This document shows positions 55,536 through 63,848 of a DNA stretch of 64,000 nt, in pieces. The stretch is from Veillonellales bacterium (GTDB lineage: Bacteria > Bacillota > Negativicutes > JAAYSF01). The notes beneath the pieces are model-generated. The model did no database searches. It saw only the letters and a list, made by a program, of their open reading frames with translations, and was not told where the DNA came from. A program made the translations under genes and the position numbers. The DNA lies in NCBI GenBank assembly GCA_039680175.1, contig JBDKTO010000030.1:50361-114360 (forward strand), written 5' to 3'. Numbering within the stretch: position 1 is the first letter of the stretch; every line of letters begins with the position of its first letter.

Positions 55536-56009
55536 TCAACCATTCACTTGTTTTAAAGCGATTTCTTCTTCTGTAGTCAGGATCTTGTCGATCTCCAGCA
55601 GGATCAGCAGCCTGCCATCCAGTTTGCCAACACCTTGAATATAACGGGCATCCAGGACAAAGGACGGCGGTGGCGGTTCGATGCTGTCGGCACGCAGCCG
55701 CACCACTTCGTTCACCGAATCCACAATAACTCCCACCGTTTGCCCGTTCACTTCCACAATGATAATCCTCGTATCATCCGTATGCTCGGCAACTGCTAGC
55801 TGAAACCGTTTTCGAAGATCAACAACCGGTATGATCCGTCCCCGGAGATTAATAATTCCTTCCATAAAAGAAGCGGTTTGAGGCAGCTTGGTTATGGGAA
55901 CCAGACGGTTAATTTCCTGCACCGTAGTAATGGGTAGCCCATATTCTTCTTTGGCTAATTGGAAAATTACCAATTGCAGTTCCTGTTGGCTCTTCACTTC
56001 ATTTTCCAT
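55536..56009 (-). CDS. CheW-like chemotaxis protein (second copy)
   Basis: A 157-residue CheW-domain protein: LVIFQLAKEEYGLPITTVQE, FMEGIINLRGRIIPVVDLRK and VGVIVDSVNEVVRLRAD. The ATG at 56009 follows GGAGG; upstream codons are rejected. It is 6 bp from ispE and has no chemoreceptor beside it, unlike the cheW at 31121. It shares the INLRG core but is otherwise divergent from that copy. Confidence 0.93.
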   Translation of the reverse strand: MENEVKSQQELQLVIFQLAKEEYGLPITTVQEINRLVPITKLPQTASFMEGIINLRGRIIPVVDLRKRFQLAVAEHTDDTRIIIVEVNGQTVGVIVDSVNEVVRLRADSIEPPPPSFVLDARYIQGVGKLDGRLLILLEIDKILTTEEEIALKQVNG

Positions 56010-56124
56010 TCGGCAATACCTCCGCATCGAAGCTATATTGTTTCCCGGCAAAAAAGGATAAAATACCTGAAGATAATATATTCGATATTATAACGGTGTT
56101 TGCCTGCATTTGCCAACAATATTT

Positions 56125-58782
56125 TTACAGTATTTTTGCTTCGGCAGCGATTACCGTCTCATATTCAGCCTTAGACTCAGCAGAATCCAAGATTAGCTGT
56201 TCGCGAAATTCTTGAATCGCCGCCATAACGACGTCATATTTCTCGTAAAAAACAACAATCAAATCACTAGGTTTGGCATTCGTCAACGCACGGGTCACTG
56301 CTGCCTTTTCCGGCAAAACGGTAACGATCCGATCAACCGGAAAGCCGGCGTCCAAAATTCCCCGGCGCAATAGTTCTGCCGTTTCCCCCGGTTTACGGCC
56401 CCGCAAATCTTCGTCTTCTTTAATGTAAATAAAATCAAAACCACTGCCGGCAATCCGCCCGATGTTCAGGGTAACATCATCCCGACGATCGCCCGGTGCG
56501 GCAACCACACCCACCAGCCGGGCCGCATCCAGGCGGTGCATGGTGCTGATGAGTGCCTGATAACCGGCCGGATTGTGTCCGTAATCCACGCATACCCGGA
56601 AATCGCCTAAAGTTAACAGATTCAGCCGTCCCGGATTTTGAGCAAAGCTGGACAATCCCTGACGGATATAGGAAAGGGGTATTTTAGAACAATAACAGGC
56701 CGCCGCCGCAATCACCGCGTTCTGGAGATTATGGATCGCAATACCGCCTAATGTCGCCGGAATTTCATTGACCGGTAAAACGGTCCTGGCCAAACCGCCG
56801 CAGGCAGCGTATATCATACCCTCTTTCACAAAAAAGCCTTTTCCCCCTGTCCCCAAATGACGGCGAACAACGACATTAGACGGTTCCACACTAAAGTACA
56901 CAACTTCCGCCCGGATTCTGGGCGCCATTGCCGCAACGCAGGGATCATCCGCATTCAGCAGAGCATACCCGCCCGGCCGGACGGTTTCCGGCACCAAGGA
57001 TTTAATATACGCCAGGTCGTCCAGCGTTTCAATGCCATCCTGCCCTAAATGATCTTCCGTAATGTTGGTAACAATCCCCACATCACACCGGTCAAAAGCC
57101 AGGCCGCCGCGGATGATGCCGCCCCGGGCCGTTTCCAGAACAGCTACATCCACTTGGGAATCGGTCAGCACGATTCTGGCACTGCCGGGCCCGGTTGTAT
57201 CACCGGAAAGAATACAGCGATCATTGATATAAATACCGTCGGTGGTAGTCATGCCAACATTATAGCCGGCCTGCCGCCAAACGTGACCGATCATCCGGGT
57301 AACGGTTGTCTTGCCATTGGTTCCGGTAATCGCCAGCACCGGAATGCGCCCCGTCTCGTCTTCCGGAAATAAAGAATCAACAATACAAGCCCCCACATCC
57401 CGCGGCTTGCCGGCTGAGGGATAGTGATGCATCCGGATACCGGGAGCGGCATTGACTTCAATTACCGCTCCGTTCCCCCGGCCGATAGGCTGGGTAATAT
57501 TCCTGGCCACCAGATCAATCCCGGCCACATCAAGTCCGATGAGCTGAGCCGCCCATTCGGCCAGCCGGCTATTGGCCGGATGCACAATGTCGGTTACATC
57601 CACCGCCGTACCGCCGGTACTGAGGTTGGCGTTGTCCCGGATGCGCACAACTTGTCCGGCCGGTGGAACTGCCTGGGGCGAAAGCTGTTGTTTCGCCAGT
57701 ACTGCAATGGCCACATTGTCAAGTTTAATTTTGCTCAGTTTTTTGCCATGGCCTTCTCCCCGGCCGGGATCACAATTTGTAATCTCAACCAGTTCGGCTA
57801 CACTGTGCTTTCCGTCGCCTGCCACATAAGCCGGAATCCGCTCGGCGGCAGCCACCATTTTACCATTGACCACACAAAGCCGATATTGCAGTCCGGGAAT
57901 GTATTCTTCGACCAGAACCTGAGAATCAAACCGGCTGGCATCCTGAAAAGCCCGCTCTGTCTCCGCCGCTCCGGTAACGCCGATCGTCACACCTTTGCCC
58001 TGATTGCCGCCGAGGGGTTTTATCACTGCCGGACAGTTTAACCGTTTAACCGCCGCCACCGCATCCACAGCATTGGTCACAACCGTACCAAACGGCACAA
58101 TGATCCCGCCTTGTTCCAACACTCTTTTTGTCAGCTGCTTATCGCCGGCCAAATCAGTGGCCAAAGCGCTGGTACGACTGGTCAATGTCGCCCATACCCG
58201 CTGACAGTGCCGGCCATACCCCAAAATCAGCAAACTTTCATTCTCCAGCCGGTTCACCGGAATGTCCCGGGCCAAAGCGGCCTGATAAATGGCTTCTGTA
58301 CTGGGCCCCAGCTTATCCTGATCACCGGCCTGTACTATCCTGGCGACTCCGGCCGCAACATCAAAGGACTGGTGCTGCAAAATCGCCGTTAATAACCGGC
58401 AAGATTCATAAACAGCCTGCCGGGCCAATGCCGCCGAACGATAGGCAACCACTACCTGGTAAAGTCCGGGACGGCCGTCCTGCCGCGTTTTACCAAAGTT
58501 AATCTCATCCCCGGCCATGCATTGCAGTTCAAGGACCGTATGCTCAAAAATATGTGCCAGATACGTTCCTTCCTTAAGCCGCAGCACAAAACCTCCCGGA
58601 CAGCCGCAGGAGCAGTGATGTTCCTGCAAACCGGGCAGCAACGCCAATAATTTCTCGCTAAAGCCCTCGATCTCGGAACTGGATACATCATCATACCGTC
58701 CAATATCCAGTTTTGCCCGCAGTACCGGGCTAAAGCTGTAAATATTAGGCCCTTCCAGCGTCCGTACCGACAAAATTTCCAT
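56125..58782 (-). CDS. cphA: Cyanophycin synthetase
   Basis: An 885-residue enzyme that polymerises L-Asp and L-Arg into cyanophycin, a nitrogen storage polymer. It has an N-terminal domain (1-160), an ATP-grasp domain (about 200-480; KPLGGNQGKGVTIG, EVNAAPGIRMHHYPS) and a C-terminal Mur-ligase-like domain (P-loop TGTNGKTTVTRM at about 485, then VVAAPGDRRDD and CVDYGHNPAGY). All active domains appear complete. cphB lies directly upstream on the same strand, 91 bp away. Confidence 0.96.
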   Translation of the reverse strand: MEILSVRTLEGPNIYSFSPVLRAKLDIGRYDDVSSSEIEGFSEKLLALLPGLQEHHCSCGCPGGFVLRLKEGTYLAHIFEHTVLELQCMAGDEINFGKTRQDGRPGLYQVVVAYRSAALARQAVYESCRLLTAILQHQSFDVAAGVARIVQAGDQDKLGPSTEAIYQAALARDIPVNRLENESLLILGYGRHCQRVWATLTSRTSALATDLAGDKQLTKRVLEQGGIIVPFGTVVTNAVDAVAAVKRLNCPAVIKPLGGNQGKGVTIGVTGAAETERAFQDASRFDSQVLVEEYIPGLQYRLCVVNGKMVAAAERIPAYVAGDGKHSVAELVEITNCDPGRGEGHGKKLSKIKLDNVAIAVLAKQQLSPQAVPPAGQVVRIRDNANLSTGGTAVDVTDIVHPANSRLAEWAAQLIGLDVAGIDLVARNITQPIGRGNGAVIEVNAAPGIRMHHYPSAGKPRDVGACIVDSLFPEDETGRIPVLAITGTNGKTTVTRMIGHVWRQAGYNVGMTTTDGIYINDRCILSGDTTGPGSARIVLTDSQVDVAVLETARGGIIRGGLAFDRCDVGIVTNITEDHLGQDGIETLDDLAYIKSLVPETVRPGGYALLNADDPCVAAMAPRIRAEVVYFSVEPSNVVVRRHLGTGGKGFFVKEGMIYAACGGLARTVLPVNEIPATLGGIAIHNLQNAVIAAAACYCSKIPLSYIRQGLSSFAQNPGRLNLLTLGDFRVCVDYGHNPAGYQALISTMHRLDAARLVGVVAAPGDRRDDVTLNIGRIAGSGFDFIYIKEDEDLRGRKPGETAELLRRGILDAGFPVDRIVTVLPEKAAVTRALTNAKPSDLIVVFYEKYDVVMAAIQEFREQLILDSAESKAEYETVIAAEAKIL

Positions 58783-58873
58783 TAATAAGCCTCCTTGACT
58801 CTATCGCATGATTAGTAAATATATTTCTTGAACCGCAGAGAACGCGGCCAACACAGAAAAAACGGGTTCCGTA

Positions 58874-59722
58874 TTAATAGTTTTGTTCAGGCTCCGCCTG
58901 TTCTTCCCGTTTTCCGGTAATCGTAAACGGTATGCGCCGGGAAATATCATAGCCGTAACCTGACGGCAGCACATGCAGACTCATATTGGTTATCGCCAGA
59001 GGATCTTGTCGTTTTGACTCAAATATATTGGAGTGAATAATGTTTTTGCCATCCAGAATGGTTACCGTCTGAGAACCAATCACCTGACACTTGCCTCCCG
59101 CTTCCACAACCAGCGCCGTATCTTCATCAATGCCGATCCCCAGAATATGAGGATTTTGTGCCACCGCAGCCAGCAGCCGGTTAATCCGTCCCCGCTGGGC
59201 GAAATGCTGATCAATGACAACTTCCGCCAATAATCCCATTCCATGGGCCATGCTCAAAGTCAATTTTTTCGGTGTATCGCTGGAGTCGCCGCCAACGATC
59301 ATGGTATCACTCATTACCGACGCTCCGGCACTTGTTCCGGCAATTACCGTTCCCCGGGAAAAAGCCCGCCGGAGTGCGGCATCCACGCCTGAGCCACCCA
59401 AAATACTGGTCAGCCGTAATTGGTCGCCGCCGGTAATAAAAATACCGGTAGCATTGTCAATTTCACGAATTTGATGACGGTCATTGGCCGACTCCCGATT
59501 GGTAATATACAAAACCGGAGCATTATCAGCACCCATTTGAGTAAATAAATTCCGGTATTCATCGCCAACTTCCCGGGGCAGTTCGGTAGCCGTTGTCAAT
59601 ACGGCGATCCGTGCCTGCCGGCCGCCGGCTATCTCCATGAACTTGCGGAGGATCAGACAGTCTCCCTGCTTGTCCTCGTTCCCGCCGATAATGACCAGAT
59701 TTCCTGCTCTCGTTTTCTCCAT
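58874..59722 (-). CDS. cphB: Cyanophycinase
   Basis: A 282-residue S51-family serine peptidase that cleaves cyanophycin to beta-Asp-Arg dipeptides. The nucleophile elbow GTSAGASVMSD (Ser at about 131), the GIFITGGDQLRLTSIL segment, GMGLLAEVVIDQHFAQRGR and the GIDEDTALVVE segment are diagnostic. No downstream isoaspartyl dipeptidase is present. It starts the cphB-cphA unit. Confidence 0.96.
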   Translation of the reverse strand: MEKTRAGNLVIIGGNEDKQGDCLILRKFMEIAGGRQARIAVLTTATELPREVGDEYRNLFTQMGADNAPVLYITNRESANDRHQIREIDNATGIFITGGDQLRLTSILGGSGVDAALRRAFSRGTVIAGTSAGASVMSDTMIVGGDSSDTPKKLTLSMAHGMGLLAEVVIDQHFAQRGRINRLLAAVAQNPHILGIGIDEDTALVVEAGGKCQVIGSQTVTILDGKNIIHSNIFESKRQDPLAITNMSLHVLPSGYGYDISRRIPFTITGKREEQAEPEQNY

Positions 59723-59899
59723 GTCTTCCTCCCTCAGAGAATATGAAAAGCTTATACGCCTAGCTTTACCAGATATTGCATATCTTTATACATTTTTTCC
59801 GTCCGTCTGCTTCTAGCAAAAAGTGGCGGGAAAAACACCAAACCAGTACTATCACCATATAATGATTATGCTAAAAGAACATTATAGGAGGTCGACGCT

Positions 59900-60430
59900 A
59901 TGAAGATCCGCAAGCTTTATTTGGATCACCCTTTATCCCAAATAAATTTCAGCGAAGATAAAAAACACCCCTTAGTTCCCAGACTGCAGCAGTTATTAAA
60001 AAACCGCGGTCTGTATAAAGGAGTGCTGCAGGTTGAATATGATGCCGAAACCCGGGAGGCGGTAGCTTTGTTTCAGGAATCCGCCGGCTTGCCGGCTACC
60101 GGCATCGCCGATCCTCTTACCTACTGTCACCTGCTGGATTCCCCTGTCAGCGAAATCCCGGTCTTAAAAAGCGCGGAGCGGGCTGACTTTTCCCTGCCCC
60201 GCGGCAATATCCTGATTGCCAAAGCTCAACGCCGGCTCACCCTGTTCGACGGCAACAATCCGGTCCATCAGTATCCGGTCGGCATTGGCAAGCCGGCAAC
60301 CCCTACCCCTTCCGGCAACTATGCCATTGCCAATAAAATTTTAAACCCCGGCGGTATGCTGGGCACCCGCTGGATGGGTCTTAACTACGATACCTATGGC
60401 ATTCATGGCACTAGAACGCCGTGTAAATAA
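59900..60430 (+). pseudogene. Truncated L,D-transpeptidase (PG-binding + YkuD domain) lacking its catalytic end
   Basis: A 176-codon ORF. A peptidoglycan-binding domain (about 20-80; LVPRLQQLLKNRGLYKG, FQESAGLPATGIADPLTY) is followed by a YkuD domain start (about 100-175; NILIAKAQRRLTLF, GKPATPTPSGNYAI, MGLNYDTYGIHGT). It then stops after TRTPCK, before the SHGCIR active-site motif. No further YkuD coding is seen in any frame before the next hairpin, so the 3' part was deleted rather than frameshifted. AGGAGG precedes the ATG. It is presumably inactive as a transpeptidase. Confidence 0.82.
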
Positions 60431-60486
60431 AAGCATGACAAATAAGTTGCCTACATTATTTATATGCTACTGAAGCAAAGTATACC

Positions 60487-60511
60487 CCCGCCCGGCACAC
60501 GCCAGGCGGGG
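60487..60511. repeat. 25-bp hairpin repeat, copy 1
   Basis: CCCGCCCGGCACACGCCAGG-CGGGG forms a GC-rich stem (CCCGCC/GGCGGG). The identical sequence recurs at 62880-62904, where it acts as a terminator on the minus strand. Here no T-tract follows. Confidence 0.85.
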
Positions 60512-60516
60512 AATAA

Positions 60517-60544
60517 ACAAAAAGCCACCCCGCAGAGGGCGGCC
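60517..60544 (-). terminator. Terminator of tRNA-Arg
   Basis: GGCCGCCC-TCTGC-GGGGTGGC forms a near-perfect stem on the minus strand, followed by TTTTTGTTT. It begins 12 nt past the tRNA 3' end. Confidence 0.85.
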
Positions 60545-60555
60545 ATTAATTGCGT

Positions 60556-60632
60556 TGGCATCCCCAGCAGGATTCGAACCTGCGACACATGGCTTCGAAG
60601 GCCACTGCTCTATCCATCTGAGCTATGAGGAC
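60556..60632 (-). tRNA. tRNA-Arg (anticodon TCG)
   Basis: A 77-nt cloverleaf. Acceptor stem GTCCTCA/TGGGGAT (with G-U wobbles), D arm GCTC...GAGC, anticodon stem GTGGC/GCCAT-type with loop CTTCGAA (anticodon TCG, reads CGA), T arm GCAGG-TTCGAAT-CCTGC and encoded CCA. It is followed by a terminator. CGN reading by a U34 tRNA is less usual than the ICG species. Confidence 0.95.
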
Positions 60633-60853
60633 GCAATCTACTTTATTATGACATGAGTTGATTATACGCTCCATCCCATTTACAACCAAGAAGAATTATG
60701 TCCCAACACATAAAACCCCCGGCAACAAATCTACTTCTCCGCCTATAAAATCTACTGACTTGCATAGTATAGCAATCACCCCTGATAACATATTTTTGGC
60801 AATAAATTTATCTTCGGTGTTATACGTAAAAATTTGTACTTTTTTACATATAA

Positions 60854-60882
60854 TTGCAGGAATTTCCTGTAAAATGTAGTAT
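60854..60882 (+). promoter_or_regulatory. Promoter of the TctC-like gene
   Basis: TTGCAG (60854-60859), a 17-bp spacer and TAGTAT (60877-60882) lie 24 bp before the ATG. The stretch 60640-60850 upstream is AT-rich with no gene. Confidence 0.6.
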
Positions 60883-60905
60883 ATTGGAAATCAGGAGGTG
60901 GTTAT

Positions 60906-61925
60906 ATGCGGAAAAACCATTTATTTTTGTTAGTAGCCTGTTTGATGACGATTTCCACATTGATTGGAGGTTGCAGCGGTATACAAAATAAGGCGGTAAA
61001 TAGCGCCAATAAGTATCCTGAAAAGCCAATTACTATTATTGTTCCTTTTAGTGTTGGTGGTGGACAAGATCTAGCAGCTAGAACTATCGAAAAAGATGCA
61101 TCTAAATACCTTGGGCAATCCCTGATAATTGTCAACAAACCCGGTGGTGCAGGTATAAACGGTTGGAACGAACTGGCAGCATCTAGACCTGATGGCTATA
61201 CTATAGGAATGACCGGTGCTGAATTAATTACATTACCTATATATGGCACGACAAAGTATAATTATATATCTGCGTTACAGCCCCTAGCGCAAATTACAAG
61301 TTCTTCTTGGATAGTAGTCATTCAATCAAAGCAACCATGGAAAAGTATAGGCGAATTAGTTACTTATGCCAAAGAACACCCGGGTGAATTAAAATTTAGT
61401 CATGGTGGGATCGGATCTTTCCCTCATTTAATTGGTGAAATGATTAATAAAGAATCCGGTATTGACCTCGAACAAGTTCCATTTCAAAGTTCTGGTGAAG
61501 CATTGACAGCATTACTTGGAGGACACGTCCAGGTTGCTATTGTTAATCCTTCTGTGGTAAAGGCGCATATTGACAATGGCACTATAAGAGCATTAGCTGT
61601 AACAGGTAAATATCGGCTTGATGATCCATGTCTTGCCGATATACCAACATTAATGGAACAAGATTTTAATATTGAATTTGAAAATTGGTTTGGACTAGCA
61701 GCACCCAAGGATATACCGCCAGAAGCAAAAGCTAAACTTGCCGAAGGGCTAAAAAAAATGACTGAGGATGAAGAATTTAAACAACATGTTAAAAACATGG
61801 GATTACAAGTTGAGTATTTAGATCCTCAAAAAGTAGAAATGAAATGGATAAATGAAAAACAAGAATTATCTAAAATCATACACGAAGACGGCATTCTAGA
61901 CTTAATCAGGGCCCAAAAAAAATAA
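60906..61925 (+). CDS. TctC/Bug-family tripartite tricarboxylate-type substrate-binding lipoprotein
   Basis: A 339-residue lipoprotein (VACLMTISTLIGGCSG, lipobox IGGC) of the Bug/TctC family: YPEKPITIIVPFSVGGGQD, NKPGGAGINGWNELAASRPD, GGIGSFPHLIGEM, LTALLGGHVQVAI and LAVTGKYRLDD. Such proteins bind carboxylates for TctAB transporters. No TctA or TctB gene is nearby, so it is an orphan. AGGAGG precedes the ATG. The gene is more AT-rich than the core genes to its left and could be acquired. Confidence 0.9.
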   Translation: MRKNHLFLLVACLMTISTLIGGCSGIQNKAVNSANKYPEKPITIIVPFSVGGGQDLAARTIEKDASKYLGQSLIIVNKPGGAGINGWNELAASRPDGYTIGMTGAELITLPIYGTTKYNYISALQPLAQITSSSWIVVIQSKQPWKSIGELVTYAKEHPGELKFSHGGIGSFPHLIGEMINKESGIDLEQVPFQSSGEALTALLGGHVQVAIVNPSVVKAHIDNGTIRALAVTGKYRLDDPCLADIPTLMEQDFNIEFENWFGLAAPKDIPPEAKAKLAEGLKKMTEDEEFKQHVKNMGLQVEYLDPQKVEMKWINEKQELSKIIHEDGILDLIRAQKK

Positions 61926-61931
61926 GCTTTG

Positions 61932-61973
61932 ATAATCCCCTTATCCTTCTGGGTATGGGGATTATTTATTTTC
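61932..61973 (+). terminator. Terminator of the TctC-like gene
   Basis: ATAATCCCC (61932-61940) and GGGGATTAT (61957-61965) form a 9-bp stem with a 16-nt loop, followed by TTATTTTC. It starts 6 bp past the stop codon. Confidence 0.85.
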
Positions 61974-61988
61974 GCAGTAAGTAAAATA

Positions 61989-62100
61989 CCCGGCAGCATT
62001 GTGCCGGGATAAAGTATCAAATCTATGTAAACAGAGCAGCTAAGCCACTCTGAATATTATGGCTTAATTGTAGCCGCTAATTTTTAGAATTAAATTAGAA
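61989..62100. repeat. ~110-bp dispersed repeat, copy A
   Basis: It begins with the hairpin CCCGGCAGCATTGTGCCGGG and shares ATAAAGTATCAAATCTAT, then TAGCCGCTAATTTTTAGA, with 63735-63848. Over about 110 bp the two copies match at most positions. The function is unknown; no reading frame is conserved. Confidence 0.8.
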
Positions 62101-62127
62101 CCGTCTACCCCAGCCAACGGCAAGAAT

Positions 62128-62168
62128 AGAAAAAAGCCACTATCATTCATAAAGATACAGTGGCTTTA
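62128..62168 (-). terminator. Terminator of the first low-complexity secreted protein gene
   Basis: AAAGCCACTGTATC and GATAGTGGCTTT form a stem with a 9-nt loop on the minus strand (one bulge), followed by TTTTCTATT. It lies 14 bp past the stop codon. Confidence 0.85.
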
Positions 62169-62181
62169 GTATTTACGTTAT

Positions 62182-62631
62182 TTAATGTTCTCCGCCAAGA
62201 ATGACACCAACAATTACGCCGGCTAAGAAACTATCAAATCCGTCATCACCATTGTCATGATGCCAACGATACCAGTCTTTCCATTCATGCGCATGTCTTT
62301 CTTGCCAATCCCGATCGCCATCATGTTCGTGCCATTCACGATCGTGCTCCCTCCATTCCCGATCATGATCTCTCCATTGTTTGTCGTGATCATTATGCCA
62401 TTGCTGGTCATGATCATCATGTCTGGTTTGGTCGCGATCATCATGTCCGGTTTGGTCACGATCATCATGTCTGGTTTGGTCACGATCATCATGTCTGGTT
62501 TGGTCGCGATCATCATTTGATTGATGATGCTCATCCCTATCTCTATCATTGGGCGAAGCATTTACTAATCCTAGCCCACTGAAAGAAGATATAAATATCG
62601 CTAGTATTAAAGCAGTCAGCTTCTTTTTCAC
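62182..62631 (-). CDS. Secreted Asp/His/Arg-rich repeat protein of unknown function
   Basis: A 149-residue protein with a Sec signal peptide (KKLTALILAIFISSFSGLGL, cleavage near VNA-SPND). A tandem 8-residue unit DRDQTRHD follows four to five times (a 24-bp DNA repeat), degenerating into HDREWREHDREWHEHD and WKDWYRWHHDNGDDG. It ends in a short hydrophobic Gly-rich tail (FLAGVIVGVILGG). I recognise no family. The His/Asp richness suggests metal binding or charged-polymer behaviour; this is inference. The gene at 62928 encodes a protein of the same design. Confidence 0.75.
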   Translation of the reverse strand: MKKKLTALILAIFISSFSGLGLVNASPNDRDRDEHHQSNDDRDQTRHDDRDQTRHDDRDQTGHDDRDQTRHDDHDQQWHNDHDKQWRDHDREWREHDREWHEHDGDRDWQERHAHEWKDWYRWHHDNGDDGFDSFLAGVIVGVILGGEH

Positions 62632-62869
62632 TTTACCATTCCTCCAATCTACTAATTACTATTTTATTATAGTATATGATTGTTACGGCTTTGTCACAAC
62701 TGGTAAAAAATAAAGCCCCGTTATGGAGCTTATCAATAATGATTTTCCGCAGGTGGTTACTGGAAAAAAGAATGGATGATAAAAGTAAAACTAACCCCCT
62801 ACCCCAGCCATCGGCCAGGAGAGGGGATAATTGTAAAAAGACTTTCTGGGGACAAAACAGGATAATCGT

Positions 62870-62905
62870 ATAAACCAAACCCGCCCGGCACACGCCAGGC
62901 GGGGG
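62870..62905 (-). terminator. Terminator of the second low-complexity gene (25-bp hairpin repeat, copy 2)
   Basis: CCCGCC-TGGCGTGTGCCG-GGCGGG on the minus strand is followed by TTTGGTTTAT. The sequence is identical over 25 bp to 60487-60511. The rest of 62632-62869 holds only the upstream region of the preceding gene and no credible ORF. Confidence 0.75.
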
Positions 62906-62927
62906 ATTAACATTAGACTCAAACATT

Positions 62928-63350
62928 TTAATTCAAGAACATCGCTAACACATCTATCTCAATTTGACGAACGGCATCTTCATGTCTCTGATTTTCTAGC
63001 CACGCCCTATCATTCCACTCCTGCCACGACTCATCTTCGCGCCTTTGCAACTCTCGTTCATGCCGCTCCATTTCTAGCTCATTCCGATATTGCCGTTCAT
63101 TGTCTTGCCGAAGATAACGCTCATGCCTTTCGTTTTCCTGGCGCTGGCGTTCGTGCCAATCCCGCTCATTCTCATTTCCATGTCGCCGCATCTCCCGCTC
63201 ATGCCGCTGATTTTCCTGAAACTGCTGATCATTATGTTGCTGCTGCCAATCGTCTCTTGGCGAAGCTTGTGATACGGTTGCGCTAAATCCGAATTGCATA
63301 ACACCCGCCAACAGTGAGTAAGTGATTATTTTCTTTGCTATATTTTTCAT
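62928..63350 (-). CDS. Secreted Arg/Glu/His-rich low-complexity protein of unknown function
   Basis: A 140-residue protein. It has a Sec signal peptide (IITYSLLAGVMQFGFSATV, cleavage near SQA-SPRD) followed by a long, probably helical, charged region of degenerate RHERE/NERHERYLRQDNE units (about 35-130) and a short hydrophobic end (EIDVLAMFLN). The ATG at 63350 follows GGAGGGG. The mature N terminus SPRDD parallels SPNDR of the 62182 protein. Composition and layout suggest two divergent paralogues; no known family is recognised. Confidence 0.75.
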   Translation of the reverse strand: MKNIAKKIITYSLLAGVMQFGFSATVSQASPRDDWQQQHNDQQFQENQRHEREMRRHGNENERDWHERQRQENERHERYLRQDNERQYRNELEMERHERELQRREDESWQEWNDRAWLENQRHEDAVRQIEIDVLAMFLN

Positions 63351-63587
63351 AAAATTAGCCCCTCCATTATGTATAATCAATTATCTATTCATTGATTATC
63401 TAAAGTTTATAATAGAAGTATGACAAAATTATGACTGAGTAGTCAGTTTTTATAATGAAAAAGCCCGTCCCCATCACGGCAACGAGACTTATTTTTCTAT
63501 AAACCATCGTCCCAATTCATCAATAAGCTACGGATAATATACCACAAACATGATATATTAAGTTGTAACGGAGGTGACTTAATAATT

Positions 63588-63728
63588 GTGCGAAGTTATA
63601 ATCTAAACTCACAAGACATAGAAACTATGCTTCAAGAAAAATACGGTAATAAAATTGAACCCGTCAATCGATTAAAGCTTGAACAACTTAAACGGCAACA
63701 GCAGCAAAGAAAAAATGCTTCATCATAA
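63588..63728 (+). CDS. Small protein of unknown function (46 residues)
   Basis: GTG start with GGAGGTGA 10 nt upstream. The product begins MRSYNLNSQDIETMLQEKYG and ends in a Lys/Gln/Arg-rich stretch (KRQQQQRKNASS). It is hydrophilic, with no membrane segment. I do not recognise a family. Repeat copy B follows 6 bp after the stop, as copy A follows the TctC-like gene. Confidence 0.6.
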   Translation: MRSYNLNSQDIETMLQEKYGNKIEPVNRLKLEQLKRQQQQRKNASS

Positions 63729-63734
63729 AAAAAT

Positions 63735-63848
63735 CCCGGCAGAATTACGCCACCGGGATAAAGTATCAAATCTATAAATAGAGTATTTAAGTCACTTGTT
63801 ATGCCTACTATTTATAATAGCCGCTAATTTTTAGACATAAATTACAAA
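63735..63848. repeat. ~110-bp dispersed repeat, copy B
   Basis: It begins CCCGGCAGAATTACGCCACCGGG and shares ATAAAGTATCAAATCTAT and AATAGCCGCTAATTTTTAGA with copy A. Its distal end overlaps the 3' end of the partial gene at 63842. Confidence 0.8.

Noticed and set aside
59900..60480. Frameshift, rather than deletion, in the L,D-transpeptidase gene
   Set aside because: No frame downstream of 60430 encodes the SHGCIR motif or any recognisable YkuD sequence.
62223..62561. Met/Ile-rich ORFs in other frames over the repeat protein gene (both strands)
   Set aside because: They are by-products of the 24-bp repeat; only the 62182-62631 frame has a signal peptide, a start site and a terminator in the right place.
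62633..62926. 97-codon minus-strand ORF between the two secreted-protein genes
   Set aside because: It includes the terminator hairpin of the upstream gene and has no ribosome-binding site or recognisable domain.
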